This document shows, in pieces, positions 57,555-64,000 of a stretch of DNA of 64,000 bases. The stretch is taken from contig NZ_KI911563.1 of assembly GCF_000515335.1 (NCBI RefSeq), forward strand, positions 2,938,936 through 3,002,935, given 5' to 3'. The first letter of the stretch is position 1. Every line of letters begins with the position of its first letter. Both the position numbers and the translations under genes were made by a program. Origin of the DNA: Cohnella panacarvi Gsoil 349 (GTDB lineage: Bacteria; Bacillota; Bacilli; Paenibacillales; Paenibacillaceae). The notes beneath the pieces are model-generated. The model was not told the DNA's origin. It saw nothing but the letters and a program-made list of their open reading frames with translations, and did not search any database.

Positions 57555-57579
57555 TAACGATAGGTTATTCCTATCGTTA
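57555..57579. repeat. Hairpin upstream of the thioredoxin-like gene
   Basis: Perfect inverted repeat TAACGATAGG-TTATT-CCTATCGTTA. It could terminate leftward transcription or serve as an operator. Confidence 0.6.
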
Positions 57580-57628
57580 CCATATGAAATCAGAAATGGT
57601 TCTGGTGCTGAAACCGTATTAGAATTAT

Positions 57629-57649
57629 ATGTGTAGCGATGCTACATAT
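57629..57649. promoter_or_regulatory. Palindromic operator candidate
   Basis: ATGTGTAGC-GAT-GCTACATAT is symmetrical over 9 bp per arm with one G-T. It lies just before the thioredoxin-like gene; the downstream MarR regulator is the likely ligand. Confidence 0.5.
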
Positions 57650-57672
57650 TAAAACATAAGGGAGTGATTGAA

Positions 57673-57912
57673 TTGTCTAAAGCAGTATTCTATCATGCAG
57701 GTTGTCCAGTATGCGTGGAAGCGGAGCAATTGATCCTGAACTTTCTTGATGAGAAGAAAGTCCAACCGGAAATCGTTCATCTAGGTGAACAACGCAACAA
57801 AATCACGGATGCGGAGAAGGCAGGCGTTAAATCTGTTCCAGCAATCGTAGTAGATGGTTTGGTCTATCACATTAACTACGGCGCATCATTGGAAGATGTT
57901 AAAAAAGGATAA
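57673..57912 (+). CDS. Thioredoxin/glutaredoxin-like protein with CPVC motif
   Basis: A 79-aa thioredoxin-fold protein. The redox-active motif is YHAGCPVCVEAEQLI, the cis-Pro is in KSVPAIVVDGLVYHINYG, and it has an SxEDVKKG end. It may reduce the regulator encoded next. The start is TTG 57673 after GGGAG (GTG 57664 is an alternative). A strong terminator follows, so it is also transcribed alone. Confidence 0.85.
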   Translation: MSKAVFYHAGCPVCVEAEQLILNFLDEKKVQPEIVHLGEQRNKITDAEKAGVKSVPAIVVDGLVYHINYGASLEDVKKG

Positions 57913-57926
57913 TAAACGCAAAAACA

Positions 57927-57966
57927 AAAAGGTGATGGGGTAGGCAATACCCGATCACCTTTTGTA
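57927..57966 (+). terminator. Terminator of the thioredoxin-like gene
   Basis: AAAAGGTGAT pairs with ATCACCTTTT around a 17-nt loop that includes GGGGTAGGCAATACCC. Confidence 0.85.
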
Positions 57967-58035
57967 TGACCCTATTGAAATAAGGAGAGGAGGGGTAGGA
58001 AAGTTGTATAATGGGAGTCAGAGGTGATTTGTCAA

Positions 58036-58644
58036 ATGTTCTTTGATCCTAAGCTCCGTAAGCAGAATCGTTCTGCAAGCTTGAGCATGGCTCTGTTACG
58101 AGTGGCTCAAGCGATCAAGTCGATCAATCAAGATGAGAGTGGGGCTTTCGGATTATCTCCAGTACAAATTCAAGCATTGCAATTCATCCATCATACTCGC
58201 GATGATATGGTTACCGTTAAGACTTTTGCGGCCTCCATCGGCGCTTCGCATGTTACCGCTGTAAAGATTCTGAACGGACTTGTACAAAAAGGACTCATTT
58301 ACAAAATTACGAGCTCGGTTGACCGTCGTATTACACATTTGAGGTTAACTAACGAAGGCTTTGCTTTGATAGTAAAGCTAAATCAATGGGGGAATAGGCT
58401 TCAGGACGTGGTTCAATCTTTAGAGGAATCCTCATATGAAAAGCTTGAAGCCGGTTTAGGCGCTCTCGTCAAAATTATGCAGCAGCAGGGGTATCTAGTA
58501 GTTGCAGAGCCTTGTTTAGGATGTGTACATTTTAAGCCGAATATCGTTCAAGGGGAATACCCTCATTATTGCGACTTAATCGAGAAGTACCTGACGCATG
58601 AGGCCTCGCTGAAAGAATGCCCGGAACATACCTACTTAAGGTAA
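58036..58644 (+). CDS. MarR-family regulator with C-terminal Cys-rich domain
   Basis: A 202-aa regulator. The winged helix (MVTVKTFAASIGASHVTAVKILNGLVQKGLIYK, wing SSVDRRITHLRLTNEG) is followed by an unusual tail CLGCVHFKPNIVQ...HYCDLIEKYL...ECPEHTYLR with four Cys and several His. The tail could bind a metal or Fe-S cluster, or sense oxidation. The start at 58036 follows AGAGGTGA. It lies 124 nt after the thioredoxin-like gene, a plausible target or partner. Confidence 0.82.
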   Translation: MFFDPKLRKQNRSASLSMALLRVAQAIKSINQDESGAFGLSPVQIQALQFIHHTRDDMVTVKTFAASIGASHVTAVKILNGLVQKGLIYKITSSVDRRITHLRLTNEGFALIVKLNQWGNRLQDVVQSLEESSYEKLEAGLGALVKIMQQQGYLVVAEPCLGCVHFKPNIVQGEYPHYCDLIEKYLTHEASLKECPEHTYLR

Positions 58645-58650
58645 TTTCGG

Positions 58651-59565
58651 TTATAGGCAATTTCTTTGCTTAGCCAATACTATAATTTGTTCCATGAATA
58701 CCCTACTTGCGGCGCAAAGATACTTATTGCGGCGATAGGCCATGCCAATCTTAATGCTTAGGTTAGGATCTGCAATGGGGATAACACGAATGGCAGCTTG
58801 CTTCGACGCTTGAAGATAAGGGAGAGGCAGGACGGTGACTCCTGCTCCTTGTCCTACCATACATATTATCGAATCCATGGTGTTGAGTTCCATGACGACA
58901 CGGGGGACGATGTCATTATCTTTGTAAACTCGATCCATATATTCTCTTAGGTAATAGGTCTTCTGAAGTGCGATGACAGGAACATGATGTAAACTCTCGA
59001 GCTTAATCTCCGTACAGCCAGCTAGCGGATGATTGTCCGGTACGGCAATCGCAAGCCTCTCATCATATAAGTAGGTGGCCACCAGTTCATCATGGAGAGT
59101 TGGATAGATAATAATTCCCATATCTATTTCATTGTGAAGCAGCATATGAATAATATCTCCGTTACGCAATCCGAATAGAGAGAGCTCTACCTGGGGATAG
59201 CTCTGTTGAAAGGATAGAATGGCTGGAGGCAATAAATCGTTCATGACGGAATATATTGCACCTATCTTAAGAGAGCCTCTTGTTAGTCCCTGTAGCTCTG
59301 CGATAGCAGACCTCGCTTGCTCCAGCTCATGAAATACGTTATAGCAATGCTTAAGAAGAATTTGGCCGGATTCGGTTATAATCGTTTTTTTGCCAATGCG
59401 ATCGAAGAGCGGTAGTCCAACATTGTGCTCTAAGATGCGAATTTGTTGACTCAGCGATGGTTGAGAAATGTTTAACCTCTCGGCAGCTCTGGTGAAATGC
59501 AGCTCTTCACACACCGCTACGAAATATTCAAGTTGCCTCAGTTCCACTCTGGATATCAGCTCCAT
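58651..59565 (-). CDS. LysR-family transcriptional regulator
   Basis: A 304-aa LysR regulator. The N-terminal winged helix (LRQLEYFVAVCEELHFTRAAERLNISQPSLSQQIRILE) and a periplasmic-binding-like effector domain (about 90-300) are complete. It is convergent with the MarR gene, 6 nt between stops. The target is unknown; the gene upstream on the other side is divergent in neither direction. The leader (59566-59808) holds no further gene. Confidence 0.9.
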   Translation of the reverse strand: MELISRVELRQLEYFVAVCEELHFTRAAERLNISQPSLSQQIRILEHNVGLPLFDRIGKKTIITESGQILLKHCYNVFHELEQARSAIAELQGLTRGSLKIGAIYSVMNDLLPPAILSFQQSYPQVELSLFGLRNGDIIHMLLHNEIDMGIIIYPTLHDELVATYLYDERLAIAVPDNHPLAGCTEIKLESLHHVPVIALQKTYYLREYMDRVYKDNDIVPRVVMELNTMDSIICMVGQGAGVTVLPLPYLQASKQAAIRVIPIADPNLSIKIGMAYRRNKYLCAASRVFMEQIIVLAKQRNCL

Positions 59566-59808
59566 TCAAAGGTTATACCCATACAACACCATACAGGAAC
59601 CAACAGGTTGTCGGCGGGATATATAAGAGCCTATTGAGCACAGTGCATTATACATATGGATAAAGATAGCATGGGAGGTATTGATTGTATACACGCAATG
59701 CCCGAACGGAGTCTTAAACCATGGTCGAGCATTACGGGCTATGGGGGGAGGAGTCATCGGGACTGTTTTACTTCGATAGACCCGTTATGGTGAATTTACC
59801 GCAAACGA

Positions 59809-59841
59809 AAGCCTCTACCCCGATCAGCGGAGTAGAGGCTT
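59809..59841 (-). terminator. Terminator of the xylosidase-like gene
   Basis: AAGCCTCTAC/GTAGAGGCTT, 13-nt loop, followed on the minus strand by TCGTTT. Confidence 0.75.
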
Positions 59842-59858
59842 AACCCGTAAATCATAAA

Positions 59859-61883
59859 CTAAAATTCAAAATCAATGCTACCTTTGTCGGTCAATTCGAA
59901 CGGACCGGGCGTGACACCCGCATCAGGCCTCTTGGTTCCGAAGAAATCGGAGTTAAAACGATAGGCCGTGCCGTCCGGTTCCTCATATTTCATATCGGCG
60001 TGATAAGTCTTGCCCAGCAGATCGGTGGTTACCAACATTGCAGAAGCTCCGCGAAGCCATTCGGGCTCTTCGACCTGAATACGCACCTTACCTTCCTCAG
60101 GATTAATCTCGACTGTTATGCCCTTCTGCGCATAGATCTTCGCATGGGATTCATGACGACTTGGAACCGCACGGTTAAGATATAAATTTCCGCCCATAGC
60201 TACCGGAAGAACTGCATTGCCTATAAAGAAATCCTTTGTGGCATCGCCAAGCTCGGCAAGCTCCTCATGGGTGTATTCCCACCATTTCTTATCTTTCACA
60301 TCGGGATGTTGGTCGTAACCCCCCAGTCCCACGGCATGCAGATAGCAAATGGAATTGTCCGGAACGCCATCCATGACGGTCTTCCCGTCCTCTCCGACTT
60401 CATTCCTCGGTTTTAGCGGAAGATGCTCGAAGAAGGTTATGGGAACAGGTTCCTTAGCAGCGTCGTTATCCCCCACGAAGATATTGTTGTAGTACCTGTC
60501 ATCGCCTCCGGTGATATTGGAGTATCCCGCCATTGCCGTCTCGTGAGGGAAGTGATACGGCGTCGTACGGGTGATCTCGGAACGAACGACAAATCGCCCT
60601 GCGAATAAATTGTGGGCAAATGCCCCGCCCTGCGCCATATTTCTGAAATTCATGGGGGAGAGGAACAGATTATGATCGACCATATACGGACCATGGCAAA
60701 CTTCAACGAATAAATCTTCGGAAAGATTGTCATACAATACATTGCGGCTGATGCGGGTGCCCTGTGCCTGCCAGTCAAGCCAAAGCGCACGGTAATAGCT
60801 ATAGAGGGTATTGTCGCAAATTTGAGTATCCAGGGAAGCATGCAGTTTAATTCCCGCTACTTCGGCGCCGTGTCTTAGCCGTTTGTGGTGAATATTGTAT
60901 ATGCGGTTCTGATAGATGCTGCTGAAGGCTCCCCCCATATGACCGACAATACCTGCCTGTTCGCAATCATGAATCACATTGCCCCGAACGATGTGACTGC
61001 CGACTCTATCCTTATGCCAACCGGAGCGCAATGCTTGCAGGATAACCTCCTGCTCCCGCTGAGTACCGCCTTTCATATGCTTCTCCGAAGACTTGGCGTG
61101 ACCTGTCCCGATCTCGGTACCCAGGCTGATACCCACGCATTTGGATTCGCTGATCCTATTGTTTTCAATAATCCAACCTTTGCTCCAGTGAGGTCCGATC
61201 AAACCTTCCTGGTAGTCAGTGGGCGGCGCCCATTGAGGAGAGGCTTGACGAAGCGTGAAGCCGCTTACGGTTATATAGTTAAGTCCCGGTTTCTCAGGCC
61301 AGAAGCAATAAGGGCGGACATTAATTTCTACATTTTCCTTGCGAGGATCTTTTTCGCCGAAATGAGCCCAGATTTTCGTTGTCGTAGAACCGACTTCCGC
61401 ATACCACTTTAACAGGGAGTCCTTGGGATACTTGGCTTCGGGCCAAACTTCGGGCTTGCGAACCTTCTCGACGCTATCGCATTCATATAAAGATTTGCCA
61501 TCTAAATAGACATCGCCAAGATGAACCGGGAAGGGCCCGTCAAACACCCAGTCTCCACTCAATTCCGTGTTAAAGGGATTACGAACGGAAAATAGGGAGT
61601 TGGGTACTTCCGTGCTCCACACGGAGTCTCCTTCGGACTTCCAGTCGGTAATCCGTTCAGCTCCCGTAATGACGACTTCCCCGTCTCCTGCGGATCGATA
61701 TACGATTCTATGCTCCGCCGTTCCGCCGTTGGCCGGGTTAACCCATTCCCTGTATACTCCGGCATGAACAATAACCGTATCACCGGCCATGGCAAGAGAA
61801 GCAGCGCGAGATATCGTGCGAAAGGGTTGATCGGCGGTTCCTTGTTGGCGATCATTCCCATGTATGGATACATGGTATTCCAT
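59859..61883 (-). CDS. GH120-like beta-xylosidase (right-handed beta-helix)
   Basis: A 674-aa glycosidase of the parallel beta-helix type. MEYHVSIHGNDRQQGTADQP, RTISRAASLAMAGDTVIVHA and VYREWVNP at the start, LIGPHWSKGWIIENNRI in the middle, and WLDWQAQGTRISRN (Asp near 369) with DLFVEVCHGPYMVDHN (Glu near 393) match the GH120 xylosidase family, where the equivalent Asp and Glu are catalytic. There is no signal peptide, so it acts in the cytoplasm on imported xylo-oligosaccharides. It ends near a terminator and follows the two-component genes on the same strand. Confidence 0.85.
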   Translation of the reverse strand: MEYHVSIHGNDRQQGTADQPFRTISRAASLAMAGDTVIVHAGVYREWVNPANGGTAEHRIVYRSAGDGEVVITGAERITDWKSEGDSVWSTEVPNSLFSVRNPFNTELSGDWVFDGPFPVHLGDVYLDGKSLYECDSVEKVRKPEVWPEAKYPKDSLLKWYAEVGSTTTKIWAHFGEKDPRKENVEINVRPYCFWPEKPGLNYITVSGFTLRQASPQWAPPTDYQEGLIGPHWSKGWIIENNRISESKCVGISLGTEIGTGHAKSSEKHMKGGTQREQEVILQALRSGWHKDRVGSHIVRGNVIHDCEQAGIVGHMGGAFSSIYQNRIYNIHHKRLRHGAEVAGIKLHASLDTQICDNTLYSYYRALWLDWQAQGTRISRNVLYDNLSEDLFVEVCHGPYMVDHNLFLSPMNFRNMAQGGAFAHNLFAGRFVVRSEITRTTPYHFPHETAMAGYSNITGGDDRYYNNIFVGDNDAAKEPVPITFFEHLPLKPRNEVGEDGKTVMDGVPDNSICYLHAVGLGGYDQHPDVKDKKWWEYTHEELAELGDATKDFFIGNAVLPVAMGGNLYLNRAVPSRHESHAKIYAQKGITVEINPEEGKVRIQVEEPEWLRGASAMLVTTDLLGKTYHADMKYEEPDGTAYRFNSDFFGTKRPDAGVTPGPFELTDKGSIDFEF

Positions 61884-61913
61884 ATCATCTCTCCTTCTTG
61901 TTGTATGAAGCTA

Positions 61914-63356
61914 TTATACCGTTTGCGCTTCAGCTATTCGAGTCTCTCTGTTGTACCGCGGCAGCATAATCCGCACCTGCGTCCCAACATCTGGGATGCT
62001 GTGCAGCTCGATAGATCCGCTATGGGCTTCGACGATTTCCTTGACGATGGCAAGACCGATCCCGAGGCCCTCTCCCTTCCTTCCGCCCTCCACCCGGTAG
62101 AAGCGCTCGAATACGCGCGCTTGGTGTTCCGGAGGAATGCCCTTCCCCTTATCGCTTACGCTCAAGCGGACGGAAGTCCCGTCGGCTGTCAATTGAAATC
62201 CGAGATAGCGTCCTTGTTTCCCGTATCGGATCGCATTGTCGAGAATGTTCCGCAAAGCCCTCTCTATCAGCGATGCGTCGATGAACAGATGAATATCCTC
62301 GTCCGGCAGATCGACATCGAACGCGATCTGCTCTCCGTCAAGGATCATCATATATTCGGCCGCCAGTTTACGAACGATCTCCGATAAATTATCATTCGCC
62401 TGGCGGATGGCAAAGCCGGCCGTGTCCTGACGGGAGATATCCAGCATTTGATCCAGCAGCTTGTCCATGTATCTGGAGCGTTGCAGAATGATCTTGGCCC
62501 TCGCTTGAAGCTCCTGCTGATCCCGATAATTTCCGGTGCGAATCATCTCCGCGCAGCCGAGCATCGTGGTAAGCGGGGTACGCAAATCGTGCGACAAGTT
62601 GGATAGCAAGAGTTTGCGGTTGTTCTCGAACTGCTGAATTTCGGCAAATTGGTTTCGGATGCGCTGTGTCATCGAGTTAAAGTGCTGCGTCAGTTGGCCT
62701 AATTCGTCCTTGGATGAATCGGTCAATTGCACGTCGGGAGAATCGCTATGAATATTCAGTTGGTTCAGCGCTTGATTCAACCTGCGAATTCTTTTGTTAA
62801 TGGAGAAGAACATCCATAAGGCCAGCAGGAACGGAATCAAAAAGGACAGGATGAGCGGAACCACCAAGGTCAGCAGCGATGTCATCGTGCGAATAAGGAA
62901 ATAGATCTCGCCTTGCTTCATGGCGGAGGCCGGAACGATGAGGAGCAAGTAGTACGATTGTCCGCCCGCGGTTGTCGGGGTGATGATGGGGATGTCATTT
63001 TCCCTCAAATAGTTCCCCGGCATATCTTGCATAAGCATGGCTATATCGCGAAACGTAAAGCGGGGATGAATGCCGGCCGTATCGTAGAGGGTTTGTCCTT
63101 GATCGTCGATCCACAACCATCGAATGTCGGGATGCTGCTCGCGGGCGCGATCCAACGTTCTTTTCAGTACGTTCCATTCCAATTCGGGTTGCTGTTCAAG
63201 CGAAGCCGCGACAGATTGCGCGAGTGGATTTAATTGGAACAGCGCGTACCCTTTGTTCGCGACCTTCCCCATCCAAACGGAGGTAATGACGAACAGCGCC
63301 ATGCTTAACATGGCGCCAAGCACAAGCACGAGCCATAGCTTGGTACGTAATTTCAT
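61914..63356 (-). CDS. Sensor histidine kinase
   Basis: A 480-aa kinase. The first membrane helix is at about residues 6-28 (LWLVLVLGAMLSMALFVITS), followed by an extracellular domain, a second helix (about 155-180), HAMP, HisKA with His in LSNLSHDLRTPLTTM and HATPase_c (N box NILDNAIRYG, SDKGKGIPP, GLGIGLAIV). The start at 63356 overlaps the regulator stop by 4 nt (ATGA), and it lies upstream of the xylosidase gene with 30 nt between. This suggests sugar-responsive control. Confidence 0.9.
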   Translation of the reverse strand: MKLRTKLWLVLVLGAMLSMALFVITSVWMGKVANKGYALFQLNPLAQSVAASLEQQPELEWNVLKRTLDRAREQHPDIRWLWIDDQGQTLYDTAGIHPRFTFRDIAMLMQDMPGNYLRENDIPIITPTTAGGQSYYLLLIVPASAMKQGEIYFLIRTMTSLLTLVVPLILSFLIPFLLALWMFFSINKRIRRLNQALNQLNIHSDSPDVQLTDSSKDELGQLTQHFNSMTQRIRNQFAEIQQFENNRKLLLSNLSHDLRTPLTTMLGCAEMIRTGNYRDQQELQARAKIILQRSRYMDKLLDQMLDISRQDTAGFAIRQANDNLSEIVRKLAAEYMMILDGEQIAFDVDLPDEDIHLFIDASLIERALRNILDNAIRYGKQGRYLGFQLTADGTSVRLSVSDKGKGIPPEHQARVFERFYRVEGGRKGEGLGIGLAIVKEIVEAHSGSIELHSIPDVGTQVRIMLPRYNRETRIAEAQTV

Positions 63357-64000
63357 AGTCCAACTCCCGTTAACCGATAGCCGACGCCGCGAACGGTTTG
63401 AATTTCCCACGACGACTGTGAACGCTCCAGCATTTTTCGCAGTCGACTCATATACACGCTCAGGTTATTATCGTCATACCGTTCGTGCTGCCATACTTGC
63501 TGATAGATTTCGAGCTTCGTCATGACACGATCGGGGTTCCGCATGAACAACTGCATCAGACCGCACTCGATCAAAGTTAAGGATACTTTCTCGTTCGCAA
63601 GGTGCAGGATCAGGTTGTCGGCATCCAGAACCAAGGCGTTCAACCGAATGACCGGTGATGAACGTTCTGATGCAGGATATCGTCTGCGCAGGACGGCTTG
63701 AATGCGGGCCATGAGCTCCATTGGACTGAAGGGCTTCGTCATGTAATCGTCGGCACCGAGTCCGAGCGTCGTGATCTTGTCTTGCTCCTGTCTTCTAGCG
63801 CTAACGACGATCGCTAGCGTGTCCAATTGATGACTGCGCAAGTAGCGCAGCACTTCGAGTCCGTCGCCCTCATCCATCATGAGATCCAGAACGATGACGT
63901 CTATGCGATCGGAGTTTAACCGTTCTATTGCCTGTCGTCCGGTCCCCGCCTCGAGCGCAATCATTCCCGCTTGCTCGATAGGAGTGCGGATGATTTCGCG
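63353..64000 (-). CDS. OmpR-family response regulator (5' end outside window)
   Basis: The open frame runs to the window edge, so the N-terminal residues with the first Asp pair are missing. Visible are VIVLDLMMDEGDGLEVL, VVSARRQEQDK, DDYMTKPFSP and the winged-helix end LTLIECGLMQLFMRNPDRVMT...NLSVYMSRLRKML. It is paired with the kinase at 61914-63356 by an ATGA overlap. Confidence 0.9.
   Translation of the reverse strand, partial: REIIRTPIEQAGMIALEAGTGRQAIERLNSDRIDVIVLDLMMDEGDGLEVLRYLRSHQLDTLAIVVSARRQEQDKITTLGLGADDYMTKPFSPMELMARIQAVLRRRYPASERSSPVIRLNALVLDADNLILHLANEKVSLTLIECGLMQLFMRNPDRVMTKLEIYQQVWQHERYDDNNLSVYMSRLRKMLERSQSSWEIQTVRGVGYRLTGVGL

Noticed and set aside
57600..57625. Another att copy (GCTGAAACCGTATTAGAATT)
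   Set aside because: It has only partial similarity to the core, lacks the CACAA(A/G)T end and does not encode PYHK.
1..64000. rRNA or tRNA genes
   Set aside because: I saw no tRNA cloverleaf or conserved rRNA segment in the window.

Overview
The window looks like a chromosome segment of a Paenibacillus/Cohnella-type bacterium (Bacillales). The evidence is Gram-positive ribosome binding sites, an S-layer-homology (SLH) surface protein, YwbE and RlmH orthologues, many two-component systems and a GH120-type xylosidase. This placement is inferred from gene content, not from a marker-gene tree.

Left flank (1-4704): the edge of an IS3-family element, a 51-bp tandem repeat array with hairpins, a TetR gene divergent from a YhgE/Pip-type membrane protein, then ywbE, an HNH protein with polybasic repeats, and rlmH.

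Main feature (4676-53477): the 3' end of rlmH is an attachment site, as it is for staphylococcal SCC elements. The terminal 21 bp of rlmH (it encodes GEPYHK-stop) recurs seven more times, at 15339, 18923, 22067, 23216, 24263, 42238 and 43229, plus a truncated half-site at 53448. The copies mostly differ at synonymous positions. They divide about 49 kb into tandem cassettes. A (4705-15338) has two serine recombinases, a SymE-like gene, a PHP-ATPase and a primase-like protein. B has an SLH surface protein. C has an alpha/beta hydrolase, MarR and a terpene-cyclase-like protein. D has AraC/GyrI-like. E has a frameshifted hxlR and a RidA-family gene. F (24284-42237) has a graspetide-like ATP-grasp cassette, a HindV-like restriction-modification system, a plasmid-like block (tyrosine recombinase, rep-like gene, direct repeats, Xre switch, resolvase) and a second large serine recombinase. 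G has hicAB. H (43249-53467) has an eight-gene operon. The large serine recombinases at the left end of A and the right end of F both end inside an att site, so their C-terminal tails are encoded by the recombination site. The picture is an SCC-like composite island outside the staphylococci, with several recombinase-less passenger cassettes.

Cassette H is one tight operon. It holds a GNAT-like acyltransferase, a stand-alone acyl-CoA-synthetase C-terminal-like domain, a nitroreductase-ThiF fusion (MoeY/Rv1355c type), a flavin monooxygenase, a REC-STAS protein, a 7TMR-DISM sensor with CheA-like HPt/ATPase parts, and an OmpR/histidine kinase pair. It may make and sense a small molecule.

Right flank (53473-64000): a truncated MMPL gene starting at the half-site, a broken response regulator, an IS3 remnant, VOC/ECF sigma/DinB genes, a thioredoxin-like gene with a Cys-rich MarR regulator, a LysR gene, a GH120 xylosidase-like gene, and a two-component system running off the window.
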